Shown: positions 1 to 6,706, counted from the first letter of the stretch. The stretch: DNA of 9,504 nt from Treponema sp. (GCA_023231445.1 JALNVF010000123.1:1-9504), one strand, 5' to 3'. Numbers and translations: made by a program. Notes: a model not told the origin generated them from the sequence alone.

Positions 1-12
1 AGGCCGGTATAA

Positions 13-29
13 ACCGTCTGCATGACGGT
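13..29. other. Short stem-loop near the left edge
   Basis: ACCGTC and GACGGT form a perfect 6-bp stem around a 5-base loop (TGCAT). No run of T follows on the + strand, so it is not a convincing intrinsic terminator. It could be the remnant of a 3' end structure of a gene left of the window. Otherwise I see no gene in bases 1-106. Confidence 0.3.
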
Positions 30-37
30 GAATTTGT

Positions 38-51
38 TGTATACGCATACA
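38..51. promoter_or_regulatory. Dyad TGTATACGCATACA, possible operator
   Basis: TGTAT and ATACA form a 5-bp inverted repeat around ACGC, with a CG near the centre as in many LacI-family operators. It lies about 55-100 bp upstream of the first gene, where its promoter should be. It matches the palindrome region at 6611-6624 at 10 of 14 positions. The regulator is unknown and chance is possible. Confidence 0.25.
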
Positions 52-106
52 GAATAATCGGAATACAATAACTGCACTCCAGCCCTTTGATGAAACATTT
101 TTTCTC

Positions 107-676
107 ATGTGCTATACTTCATGTATGGATACTTGTATGACACCGGAACAGGCGCGCGAAAAAGCTGAAGACCTGTTCCAATCGGGATATAACTGCTCAC
201 AGTCTGTTATAGGTGCGCTCTGCGGAGAACTTGGCGCTGATTTTGATACGACCGTACGGCTTGCGCAACCGTTCGGCGGTGGTATGGGGCGTATGCGCGA
301 AGTCTGCGGTACAGTGAGCGGCATGCTTATGGCGCTTGGAATGGCATCGGGGTCGTCTGACGCTTCTGACAAACAGGCGAAAGACGGGGAATACGCACTT
401 GTCCAGCAGCTTGCCGCGGAGTTCCGTAAAAAAAACGGTTCAATCGTCTGCAGGGAACTGCTGGGTCTTGTTCCTCTTGGGCAGTCTGAACGGGAACTGA
501 AAGGAGAGGCCTCTGTTCCGGGTACCGTTCCGGTCTCCGGTCTGACTGATCCGGTAAGTTTTGAACGTACGGCTGAATATTATAAAAAACGACCATGCCG
601 GCAGTTGTGCGGTGATGCTGCCGAGATTTTTCAGTCGTGGTATCTGTCGTACGGAAAGACGGAGGAAGAAAAATAA
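107..676 (+). CDS. C_GCAxxG_C_C family protein
   Basis: This is a small cytoplasmic cysteine-rich protein of the C_GCAxxG_C_C family (189 aa), common in anaerobes. Its biochemical role is unsettled; the conserved cysteines suggest redox chemistry or metal binding. Conserved segments are visible: a helix with YNCSQS (Cys30), Cys39, a glycine-rich stretch FGGGMGRMREVCG (residues 56-68, Cys67), a following GMLMALGM segment, then Cys115 and the C-terminal pair Cys164/Cys168. The start is uncertain. No Shine-Dalgarno sequence precedes the ATG at 107, and in-frame ATGs lie at 125 and 137. The 137 start (MTPEQAREKAEDLF) would match the usual family N-terminus best. The stop codon abuts the ATG of the hydrolase gene, so the two are almost certainly co-transcribed. 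The family call is firm; any specific function is not. Confidence 0.85.
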   Translation: MCYTSCMDTCMTPEQAREKAEDLFQSGYNCSQSVIGALCGELGADFDTTVRLAQPFGGGMGRMREVCGTVSGMLMALGMASGSSDASDKQAKDGEYALVQQLAAEFRKKNGSIVCRELLGLVPLGQSERELKGEASVPGTVPVSGLTDPVSFERTAEYYKKRPCRQLCGDAAEIFQSWYLSYGKTEEEK

Positions 677-1618
677 ATGATTTTGCTGTGGATTTTTGCG
701 GCGCTTTTTACTGTATTTGCCGTATGCTCAATACTTGTTTACCTGAATCTGTTCCGTCCGAACATTCTGCGGGCGGCGAAAACTGCCGATGATGTGCCTG
801 AAAAAGACGGGCAGCTGGCGCAGTATCTCCCGGAACTCCGCAGATGTGTGGCGTGGTATAAAGAACAGCAGAAAGAGACTGTACAGATAACGTCGTACGA
901 CGGGCTTCGTCTTTCTGCAGAGTACCTTCCGGCAGTCACTCCCCGGGGAACGATTATCTGCATGCACGGCTTTCACAGCAGTGCAGTACGCGATTTTTCA
1001 CCTGTTGTACGGTTCCTGCACGAAAACGGATGGAACCTCCTGCTGCCGTCTCAGCGTTCGCACGGTAAAAGCGAAGGCCGGTATCTGACATTCGGTGTGC
1101 GCGAACGGTATGACTGCCGGAGCTGGGTGACGTTCATAAACGGACGGAACGGGACCGGTCTGCCCGTTGTGCTGTACGGTGTCTCGATGGGATGTGCGAC
1201 GGTTGTTATGTCGCTCGGACTGGAACAGCCTGTAAATGTAAAAGCTGTTGTAGCGGACTGCGGTTTTACGTCGCCGTATGAGGAAATCGCGAACGTACTG
1301 AAAAACTACAATCATCTGCCGGTCCATCCTGTTATGTTATTTGCACGGATGCAGACCCGCGTCATTGCTGGTTTTGGTCTTAAGGAATATTCGACTTTTG
1401 ATGCACTCAGAAATAATAAAATTCCTGTACTGTTTATACACGGTGGCCGTGACAAATTCGTTCCGACTGAAATGTCGCGACGGAATTATGAAGCATGCAC
1501 TGCTCCAAAAGACCTGCTGATTGTTGAACATGCGGAACATGCCGTGAGTTCGATTCTGGATACGGCTGAATATGAAAAGAAAACAGCCGGATTCCTTGAA
1601 AAATATGCTGTCAGATGA
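677..1618 (+). CDS. Membrane-anchored alpha/beta hydrolase
   Basis: This is a 313-residue serine hydrolase of the alpha/beta fold (YqkD/BAAT-like or lysophospholipase-like group). Residues 2-26 form one hydrophobic N-terminal segment, probably a membrane anchor. The core begins near residue 66. HGFH (97-100) is the expected oxyanion-hole loop. GVSMG (168-172) is the nucleophile elbow with Ser170. GGRDKFVP (256-263) supplies the acid Asp259, and AEHAVS (286-291) supplies the likely catalytic His288. The triad therefore looks complete. The substrate cannot be read from sequence; an ester, lipid or peptide bond is possible. The start follows the upstream stop directly, with GGAGGA at 661-666 as ribosome binding site, which indicates tight coupling to the C_GCAxxG_C_C gene. 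Fifteen bases separate its stop from the nitroreductase start. Confidence 0.87.
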   Translation: MILLWIFAALFTVFAVCSILVYLNLFRPNILRAAKTADDVPEKDGQLAQYLPELRRCVAWYKEQQKETVQITSYDGLRLSAEYLPAVTPRGTIICMHGFHSSAVRDFSPVVRFLHENGWNLLLPSQRSHGKSEGRYLTFGVRERYDCRSWVTFINGRNGTGLPVVLYGVSMGCATVVMSLGLEQPVNVKAVVADCGFTSPYEEIANVLKNYNHLPVHPVMLFARMQTRVIAGFGLKEYSTFDALRNNKIPVLFIHGGRDKFVPTEMSRRNYEACTAPKDLLIVEHAEHAVSSILDTAEYEKKTAGFLEKYAVR

Positions 1619-1633
1619 TTTATGGAGGTTTAT

Positions 1634-2287
1634 ATGAATAGTACCGATGTAATGAAATCCCGATATACAACAAAGAAATTTGATTCCGGAAAATCTATTC
1701 CGGAGGAAACAATCCGCGATATCGAAAATCTGCTCAGACTGACACCTTCTTCGACAAATATTCAGCCCTGGAAATTTGTTCTTGCATTGACATCCGAAGG
1801 AAAGGCCCGTATTGCAAAAGCTGCGTCAGGTTTTTACAGTTACAACGAACCTAAAATCCTGAATGCTTCGGCAGTCGTTGTTTTTTCTGTGCGCGAGACG
1901 ATTGATGCTGCGTATCTTGAAAAACTTCTTGCACAGGAAAAAACCGATGGTCGTTTTAATTCAGACAAAGCAATGAGCGGACAGCGTGAAGGTCGCGCAC
2001 ATTTCGTTAATCTGCATCGGTTTGAACGGAAGGATACACAGCAATGGATGGAAAAGCAGGTTTATCTTGCTGTCGGAACACTTCTGTTCGGAGTGGCAGC
2101 GCTCGGACTTGATGCCTGTCCGATGGAAGGTTTTGACAGCCGTATACTTGATGAGGAACTGGGACTCAGAACAGACGGATACAGTTCGTCGGTTATCGTT
2201 TCTCTCGGATATCGAAGCAAAGATGATTTTAACGCCGCGCTTCCGAAATCACGTCTGCCTGAAAAGGACGTGTTGATCCGTATATAG
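1634..2287 (+). CDS. nfsB: Oxygen-insensitive NAD(P)H nitroreductase, NfsB type
   Basis: This is an FMN-dependent NAD(P)H nitroreductase/dihydropteridine reductase-like flavoprotein that reduces nitroaromatics and quinones by two-electron steps in the cytoplasm. I chose the ATG at 1634, not the in-frame ATG at 1622: GGAGG at 1624-1628 sits 5 bases before 1634 and overlaps the earlier ATG. This gives 217 residues, the length of E. coli NfsB, and numbering then aligns without offset. FMN-contact residues known from NfsB are present: Arg10, Asn71, Lys74, Lys205 and Arg207, with Thr12 in place of Ser12. Phe124, which lines the active site, is also kept. The SSTNIQPW segment (39-46) and the MEGFD and LPKSRLP motifs are typical. 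It is the third gene of the four-gene + strand operon. The physiological substrate is unknown. Confidence 0.93.
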   Translation: MNSTDVMKSRYTTKKFDSGKSIPEETIRDIENLLRLTPSSTNIQPWKFVLALTSEGKARIAKAASGFYSYNEPKILNASAVVVFSVRETIDAAYLEKLLAQEKTDGRFNSDKAMSGQREGRAHFVNLHRFERKDTQQWMEKQVYLAVGTLLFGVAALGLDACPMEGFDSRILDEELGLRTDGYSSSVIVSLGYRSKDDFNAALPKSRLPEKDVLIRI

Positions 2288-2302
2288 TCGGAAGGAGGTT
2301 AT

Positions 2303-2842
2303 ATGGATACTATATTTAAAGAAACTCAACTTGTAGTGAATGAACTTCTTGAAGAAGCTCGTCTGAATAAAGGTGATATACTTGTCGTTGGCTGCTCTTC
2401 AAGTGAAATTCTCGGTACAAAAATAGGTACAGGTTCAAGCGAAGAGACCGGCAGGAACGTGTTCGAGGCTGTTTACCGTATTGTTCATAAACAGGGAATT
2501 TTTCTTGCGGCCCAGTGCTGTGAGCATTTAAACCGTGCACTTGTTGTAGAATCTGCCTGTGCGGAAAAATACAATTATGAACCGGTCTGTGTAGTCCCAT
2601 GGATTCACGGCGGCGGTTCTTTCGGGGCTGCCGCATACCGGGGTTTTGCGCATCCTGTAATGGTTGAACATATAAAAGCTCATGCCGGAATAGATATAGG
2701 AGATACGCTCATCGGCATGCACCTGCGTGACGTTGCGGTGCCTGTCCGGATTGCACAGAAAACTATCGGAGAAGCCCATATTGTATGTGCGCGTACCCGT
2801 CCTAAATTCATCGGCGGAGAACGTGCCCGGTATACCGTATAA
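2303..2842 (+). CDS. UPF0340/DUF436 family protein (YwlG-like, TIGR01440)
   Basis: This 179-residue protein belongs to the UPF0340 (DUF436) family, whose biochemical function has not, to my knowledge, been defined. Recognisable features are the N-terminal helix with NELLEEA, the loop GCSSSEILGTKIGTGSS (residues 30-46), the AAQCCEHLNRALV segment (69-81), the VVPWIHGGGSFG stretch (98-108) and the C-terminal RPKFIGGERARY segment (166-177). The length is normal and no signal peptide or membrane segment is seen. The ATG at 2303 has a very strong ribosome binding site, GGAAGGAGG, four bases upstream. It is the last gene of the + strand operon, 15 bp after nfsB, and a bidirectional intrinsic terminator follows about 55 bp later. 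The many Gly, Ser and Cys residues in loops suggest a small-molecule binding site, but that is inference only. Confidence 0.88.
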   Translation: MDTIFKETQLVVNELLEEARLNKGDILVVGCSSSEILGTKIGTGSSEETGRNVFEAVYRIVHKQGIFLAAQCCEHLNRALVVESACAEKYNYEPVCVVPWIHGGGSFGAAAYRGFAHPVMVEHIKAHAGIDIGDTLIGMHLRDVAVPVRIAQKTIGEAHIVCARTRPKFIGGERARYTV

Positions 2843-2896
2843 AACAGCTTCTACTGCCCGGAATAACTGAAGACGTAACACACCGGCAGTACAAAT

Positions 2897-2938
2897 AAAA
2901 AAGGGCTGTCTGAATCAGTTTTCAGAACAGCCCTTTTT
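2897..2938. terminator. Bidirectional intrinsic terminator
   Basis: AAAAAGGGCTGT (2898-2909) pairs perfectly with ACAGCCCTTTTT (2927-2938). CTGAA/TTCAG extends the stem inward past one bulged A, leaving a 6-base loop. The T run at 2934-2938 serves the + strand, and the A run at 2897-2902 gives a U run on the - strand. It lies between the convergent UPF0340 and rubredoxin genes, so it can end both transcripts. Confidence 0.93.
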
Positions 2939-2943
2939 ACGAT

Positions 2944-3105
2944 TTACGCTTTTTTAGCGAAAGCATCCTTTCCAGCTCCGCAGACCGGACAAACCCAGTC
3001 ATCGGGTATATCTTCCCATTTTGTTCCCGGCTTTATTCCTCCGTCCGGATCACCTTTAGCAGGATCATAGACGTAACCGCATACACCGCATTCATACTTA
3101 TCCAT
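2944..3105 (-). CDS. Rubredoxin
   Basis: This is a small one-iron electron carrier of 53 residues, acting in the cytoplasm, typically in oxygen or peroxide detoxification or other redox chains of anaerobes. The iron ligands are the two knuckles CGVC (Cys6, Cys9) and CPVC (Cys39, Cys42). The core aromatics Tyr4, Tyr11, Tyr13, Trp30 and Trp37, and the GDPDGGI loop, are all typical. The reading frame is open back to an ATG at 3150, but GGAG (complement of 3112-3115) lies 6 bases before the ATG at 3105, and 53 residues is the normal rubredoxin length, so I place the start there. It is a single-gene unit with its own promoter (3159-3187) and a terminator immediately downstream. Its redox partner is not in the window unless one of the flavoproteins nearby, such as NfsB, uses it; that is speculative. 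Confidence 0.96.
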   Translation of the reverse strand: MDKYECGVCGYVYDPAKGDPDGGIKPGTKWEDIPDDWVCPVCGAGKDAFAKKA

Positions 3106-3126
3106 AGACATCTCCTTAACTTGTCC

Positions 3127-3140
3127 GCTGTTGTAACAGC
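3127..3140. promoter_or_regulatory. Dyad in the rubredoxin leader, possible operator
   Basis: On the - strand GCTGTT and AACAGC are perfect 6-bp inverted repeats separated by 2 bp. The dyad lies between the predicted rubredoxin transcription start (near 3152) and the ribosome binding site. A dimeric repressor site in this position would block transcription. Binding protein unknown. Confidence 0.35.
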
Positions 3141-3158
3141 CAGTTTGCAATTACTACA

Positions 3159-3187
3159 AATATATCACTGGGCGGCTGATTTATCAA
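3159..3187 (-). promoter_or_regulatory. Predicted rubredoxin promoter
   Basis: Read on the - strand, TTGATA (complement of 3182-3187, 5 of 6 consensus) is followed after exactly 17 bp by TATATT (complement of 3159-3164, 5 of 6). The start would fall near 3152, giving a leader of about 47 bases. It sits just beyond the araD stop codon. No terminator is visible between araD and this promoter, so read-through from the ara genes is also possible. Confidence 0.6.
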
Positions 3188-3201
3188 ATGAAATCGTACT
3201 T

Positions 3202-3924
3202 CTACTTTTTCTGACCGTAATACGCATTGGGGCCGTGTTTACGCTGGTAATGTTTGTTTACGATATAGTCCGGTAACGGAGTTGCCCCCGGGTTAATCAT
3301 GACTGTGTTGAGAGCCATTCTGCAGATTTCTTCAAGCACCGCACCGTTATATACGGCTTTTGCCGCGTCTGTCCCCCATGCGAATGGTCCGTGTCCGCCG
3401 ACAAGCACCATATTCACTTCGCCGGGATTTAATTCATGCTCCCTGAAATGGGTTACGATGAGATTGCCTGTTTCTTTTTCGTAATCCCGTTCTACTGCGT
3501 CTTTTGAAAGGTACGGTGTACAGGGTACGGCTGTCTGAATGTGATCGGCATGGGTCGTTCCGAATAACGGTACCGGACGTACGGCCTGCGCCCATGAAAC
3601 AGCTGCCGTTGAATGTGTGTGAATGATACCGCCTATCCTGATGCCGTCTTTTACGGCGAATTCGCGGTAGAGTACAACATGCGTCGGAGTGTCGGAAGAC
3701 GGACGGAGACTGCCTTCCACTACAGATCCGTTAAGATCTACAATAACCATGCTGTCCGGTGTAAGGTCCGGGTACGGTACGCCTGAGGGTTTTATTGCGA
3801 AAACTCCGAGGGCTGCGTCAAATGCAGAAACATTGCCCCATGTATACAATGCAAGATGCTGTGCAGGAATCTGCATATTGGCTTCATAAGCCTGTTCTTT
3901 TATTGTCCGGTATTTATCAGTCAT
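3202..3924 (-). CDS. araD: L-ribulose-5-phosphate 4-epimerase
   Basis: This 240-residue class II aldolase-like enzyme converts L-ribulose 5-phosphate to D-xylulose 5-phosphate, the last step before the pentose phosphate pathway, by metal-assisted retro-aldol chemistry in the cytoplasm. Family landmarks are all visible: GNVS (30-33), KPSG (45-48) and SSDTPTH (76-82) for phosphate and substrate binding, zinc ligands His102 and His104 in IIHTHS plus His178 in GGHGPFAWG, the catalytic Asp127 in THADHIQ, and Tyr235/Tyr236 near the C-terminus, matching the catalytic Tyr229 of E. coli AraD. AAAAGGAG lies 6 bases before the ATG. Fifteen bp separate it from araB upstream, so it is translated from the same message. 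UlaF/SgbE-type epimerases share this fold and act on the same substrate; the neighbouring ribulokinase-like kinase favours an arabinose role. Confidence 0.93.
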   Translation of the reverse strand: MTDKYRTIKEQAYEANMQIPAQHLALYTWGNVSAFDAALGVFAIKPSGVPYPDLTPDSMVIVDLNGSVVEGSLRPSSDTPTHVVLYREFAVKDGIRIGGIIHTHSTAAVSWAQAVRPVPLFGTTHADHIQTAVPCTPYLSKDAVERDYEKETGNLIVTHFREHELNPGEVNMVLVGGHGPFAWGTDAAKAVYNGAVLEEICRMALNTVMINPGATPLPDYIVNKHYQRKHGPNAYYGQKK

Positions 3925-3939
3925 ATGATTCTCCTTTTG

Positions 3940-5541
3940 TCAGTCAACATTTTTAACAGCTGATTTTTCAACTTCAAGACCTTTCGTGTAACGTATAAAG
4001 AACTGGTTAAATCCTTCGACATCAGCCGGGGCAGGCTGTACGGTAGTCGACTTACTCGAAGAAAATACTTCTTCATTGAGGAATTGTTCCAGTTTTCGTC
4101 CGTTTCCGTTCACCATATATGAAGCAAGCAGGGCCATTCCCCACGGACCTCCTTCACCTGCGGTGCTGAGCGCCGCACACGGTGTATGCATTGCTGCTGC
4201 CATAATGTTCAAACCGACGCTGGTTGTTTTGAAGAATCCACCCTGACAGATAAGTGTGTCGAGTTTTACGTTTTCTTTGTCAAACAGAATATCCATTCCT
4301 GTACGGAGTGCCCCTAGAGCGGTGAACAACTGGGCGCGCATAAAGTTTGCCAGATTGAAAGAACAGTTCTGTGTACGTACAAAAAGAGGTCTTCCTGAAG
4401 CAAGTCCGGTCATTGATTCACCGGAAATATAGTTGTAAGGAATCAGTCCGCCACAGTCTTTATCACCTTTGAGTGCAAGTTCGAGCAGCGTATCATATAG
4501 TCTGCCTTTATCAAATTTTGCGCCCAGTGCTGAAGCAGCTTCTCCGAATAGTTTTATCCACTTATCGTATTCTCCTGTACAGTTGTTTGCATGTGCCATT
4601 GCGGTAAGTGAACCGTCCGGTGTTGTTACAAGGTCAATCTGCCCGTTGTAAGCTTTTGCCAGATTTTTTTCAAGAACGACCATTGCAAAAACTGAAGTTC
4701 CTGCAGAGACATTGCCTGTTCTTTTTGCAACGGAATTTGTCGCAGTCATACCGGTACCTGCATCTCCTTCCGGGGGACAGAGCGGGATACCGCTTTCAAG
4801 ATCTCTGTCTGCGTCGAGCAGCAGCGCTCCTTCTTTTGTGAGTGTTCCGGCATTATTTCCTGCTGAAAGAACTTGAGGAAACAGGTCTTCTATTTTCCAG
4901 TTATAATGTCTGTCAGCAACAAGGTTTGAAAACTGTGCAAGCATTTTTTTATTAAAGGTACCGGCAGCCGTATCTATCGGGAACATGCCGGAGGCGTCTC
5001 CCATACCGAGTACTTTTCTGCCGGTAAGCTGCCAGTGAACGTAGCCTGCGAGCGTCGTAATAAATGCAACATCATTAACATGTGGTTCATTCGTAAGTAC
5101 TGCCTGATACAGGTGCGAAATGCTCCATCGTTCCGGAACGGGATAATTGAAAAGATTTGAGAGTTTTGTTGATGCTTCACCGGTAATCGTATTGCGCCAT
5201 GTACGGAACGGGACTAGAAGATTGTTCTTTTTGTCAAACGCCAGATATCCGTGCATCATTGCACTTATACCCATTGCACGCAGCTTTGTCAGTTTTACCC
5301 CGTATTTGTTTTGAACATCCTTTTTCATTTCTGCATATGCGGTTGTAAGACCATGATGAATTTCATCAAGTGAATAAGTCCATATACCGTTAACAAGAGA
5401 ATTTTCCCAGTCGAAAGCTCCCTGAGCGACAGGCTCGTTTTGTGTATTTATCAGGACAGCTTTGATACGGGTTGAACCGAATTCAATTCCAAGTATAGCT
5501 CTGCCGTTTTTGATTTCATCTGCAGTTTTCTGTAGTGTCAT
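3940..5541 (-). CDS. araB: FGGY-family kinase, probable L-ribulokinase
   Basis: This 533-residue FGGY carbohydrate kinase most likely phosphorylates L-ribulose with ATP to give the AraD substrate. The N-terminal domain opens with GIEFGSTRIKAVL (18-30), the phosphate-binding loop of the actin/hexokinase fold. MMHGYLAF (95-102) and FRTWRN (112-117) form sugar-site segments. EGDAGTGM (258-265) carries the probable catalytic base Asp260. The C-terminal domain shows GNVSAGTS (276-283), CQGGFFKT (432-439) and GEGGPWGMAL (462-471), the nucleotide-binding and signature regions. It resembles the kinase serving as ribulokinase in Bacteroides more than E. coli AraB (about 560 aa), so xylulokinase-like annotation is the main alternative. 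AAGGAG (complement of 5550-5555) lies 8 bases before the ATG and overlaps the regulator's stop codon region. Context with araD and a LacI regulator supports the assignment. A perfect palindrome inside the gene is listed separately. Confidence 0.87.
   Translation of the reverse strand: MTLQKTADEIKNGRAILGIEFGSTRIKAVLINTQNEPVAQGAFDWENSLVNGIWTYSLDEIHHGLTTAYAEMKKDVQNKYGVKLTKLRAMGISAMMHGYLAFDKKNNLLVPFRTWRNTITGEASTKLSNLFNYPVPERWSISHLYQAVLTNEPHVNDVAFITTLAGYVHWQLTGRKVLGMGDASGMFPIDTAAGTFNKKMLAQFSNLVADRHYNWKIEDLFPQVLSAGNNAGTLTKEGALLLDADRDLESGIPLCPPEGDAGTGMTATNSVAKRTGNVSAGTSVFAMVVLEKNLAKAYNGQIDLVTTPDGSLTAMAHANNCTGEYDKWIKLFGEAASALGAKFDKGRLYDTLLELALKGDKDCGGLIPYNYISGESMTGLASGRPLFVRTQNCSFNLANFMRAQLFTALGALRTGMDILFDKENVKLDTLICQGGFFKTTSVGLNIMAAAMHTPCAALSTAGEGGPWGMALLASYMVNGNGRKLEQFLNEEVFSSSKSTTVQPAPADVEGFNQFFIRYTKGLEVEKSAVKNVD
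4372..4381. promoter_or_regulatory. TGTACGTACA palindrome inside araB, possible auxiliary operator
   Basis: This is an exact copy of the 10-bp core of the palindrome over the regulator promoter (6613-6622). It lies in the codons for Val388, Arg389 and Thr390 of the kinase, about 2.2 kb downstream of the first site. A second site could allow looping by a tetrameric LacI-family protein, as lac O2 does inside lacZ. The codons are ordinary ones, so coincidence remains possible. Confidence 0.4.
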
Positions 5542-5555
5542 ATATTTTACTCCTT

Positions 5556-6578
5556 CTAAATGAGATTTTCTTTAAAATAAATATCGATGGGAATCTGAAT
5601 CTGTTCCCTGCAGTTTTCTTCAAGTACAAGTTTCCGGTACAGCTGCATCATTACCTGCCGTCCCTGTTCCGCCGGTTCCTGTGAAATAAGACAGTCTATG
5701 AGACCTGACCGCAGCATTTCGCAGTTTTCTTCAACGAGATCAAATCCTGTTATGGAAATACTGTTTTTACGGTTGATTTCCTGAATATATGAAGCGGCGA
5801 TATGTGTAGAAGCGTTAACCAGACATATTCCCGCTACTGCAGGATATTTATCTAACAGAACGTCTATTTCGGAGCAGATAGTTTTTTTTTCAGCATTGCA
5901 TCCTGATATAAGAACTGCCGTATGTATATTTGTGTCCCTGTTAAACCATTCACAAAATCCCCGTGCGCGTTCATTCTGGTTGTATGCTTCCGTATCCGAT
6001 TTTATTACTGCAAATATTCCCTGCCGGACTGCCGTAAGCTGGGTCATCCGTCCTGCGAGGCAGCCGGCACGGAACGGATCCTGTGCAACGGTGCAAAGGG
6101 GATTTGTTCCCGGAAGCGCAGAATCGATAAAACAGTAAGGGCAGTGCGTATTACTTTCATACAGCAGAAAAAGTGTCTGTTCCTGCATAACAGGTGCTAT
6201 AATATAAGCGCTGCAGTCTGATGTGACCATTGCATGAAACTGTGTTGAGAAAGAAATTCGGTCCGAACGGACAAAGGAAAACAGTTCAACTTTGAATGAA
6301 AATGCACTCAGTTCATTGTTTATCGTTCTGCATATGCCGTCGTATAACTGCTCCCAGTATCCGCTTTCCGCCGTTATTTCCGGAATAAGAATACCGATTT
6401 TGTATTTACAGTTAAGCTTCAGATGACGGGCTATTGCATTAGGCTGAAAGCCTGTTTCATCGATAATTTTTTGAATTTTTTTACGCGTTTCTACAGACAC
6501 CCGGCCTCTGTTATGGATAACCCGGTCCACTGTACCGATTGAGACGTCTGCTAGTACTGCTATTTCGTTTACTGTCAT
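5556..6578 (-). CDS. LacI-family transcriptional regulator, probable pentose-operon repressor
   Basis: This 340-residue repressor has an N-terminal LacI helix-turn-helix (EIAVLADVSIGTVDRVIHNRG, residues 5-25), a hinge helix around residues 48-57, and a periplasmic-binding-protein-like sensor domain from IGILIPE (61) onward. Typical sensor landmarks are QDPFRAGCLAGRM (166-178), TGFD (277-280) and ISQEPAEQGRQ (298-308). The sensor is of the broad sugar-binding type. The effector cannot be read, but L-arabinose, L-ribulose or a phosphorylated product is likely from the araB and araD genes that follow. The start gives a standard LacI N-terminus (MTVNEIA), though its ribosome binding site is weak (GAGG about 13 bases upstream). 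The stop codon is 14 bp before araB, so it is probably the first gene of the operon and represses itself through the palindrome at 6612-6623. It could also control the divergent gene at 6752. Confidence 0.9.
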   Translation of the reverse strand: MTVNEIAVLADVSIGTVDRVIHNRGRVSVETRKKIQKIIDETGFQPNAIARHLKLNCKYKIGILIPEITAESGYWEQLYDGICRTINNELSAFSFKVELFSFVRSDRISFSTQFHAMVTSDCSAYIIAPVMQEQTLFLLYESNTHCPYCFIDSALPGTNPLCTVAQDPFRAGCLAGRMTQLTAVRQGIFAVIKSDTEAYNQNERARGFCEWFNRDTNIHTAVLISGCNAEKKTICSEIDVLLDKYPAVAGICLVNASTHIAASYIQEINRKNSISITGFDLVEENCEMLRSGLIDCLISQEPAEQGRQVMMQLYRKLVLEENCREQIQIPIDIYFKENLI

Positions 6579-6611
6579 TATAAAACCAGAACCTCGTCAG
6601 AATATAGAAGC

Positions 6612-6623
6612 GTGTACGTACAC
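6612..6623. promoter_or_regulatory. Probable LacI-family operator GTGTACGTACAC
   Basis: This is a perfect 12-bp palindrome with a central CG, the usual form of a LacI-family operator. It starts 34 bp upstream of the regulator's ATG and covers the predicted transcription start of the regulator-araB-araD transcript (near 6619). A repressor bound here would block initiation. The core recurs at 4372-4381. Confidence 0.65.
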
Positions 6624-6625
6624 AT

Positions 6626-6654
6626 ATGCTACATGAAATATTTCCCTCTGTCAA
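6626..6654 (-). promoter_or_regulatory. Predicted promoter of the regulator-araB-araD operon
   Basis: On the - strand there is a perfect TTGACA (complement of 6649-6654), a 17-bp spacer and TAGCAT (complement of 6626-6631, 4 of 6 consensus). The start would be near 6619, inside the operator palindrome. The strong -35 box with a weak -10 box fits a promoter governed by a repressor. Confidence 0.68.
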
Positions 6655-6676
6655 GTTTTCCGGCATACCTTTTTAC

Positions 6677-6706
6677 TTGCAAAAAGCTATACCTTTATAG
6701 TATATT
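6677..6706 (+). promoter_or_regulatory. Predicted promoter and dyad upstream of the ArsR-like gene at 6752
   Basis: TTGCAA (6677-6682, 4 of 6) and TATATT (6701-6706, 5 of 6) are 18 bp apart, with a start near 6713. The spacer contains the inverted repeat CTATA-CCTT-TATAG (6687-6700), a good position for a repressor. An 11-bp near-repeat, TTATAGTATAT (6695-6705) and TTTTAGTATAT (6718-6728), is spaced 23 bp, about two helical turns. The region is AT-rich, so some of this may be chance. Confidence 0.4.

Noticed and set aside
1622..1633. Upstream in-frame ATG for the nitroreductase
   Set aside because: The GGAGG ribosome binding site overlaps it; the ATG at 1634 has proper spacing and gives the 217-residue NfsB length.
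2528..2881. - strand open frame antisense to the UPF0340 gene
   Set aside because: It is a shadow frame of a clear gene and lies on the far side of the bidirectional terminator from the rubredoxin transcript.
3106..3150. N-terminal extension of rubredoxin to an ATG at 3150
   Set aside because: It would cover the ribosome binding site and leader dyad, adds 15 residues unlike rubredoxin, and the downstream ATG has a well-placed GGAG.
5896..6221. Two overlapping + strand open frames inside the LacI-type gene
   Set aside because: They are antisense to a well-supported regulator gene and show no recognisable protein features.
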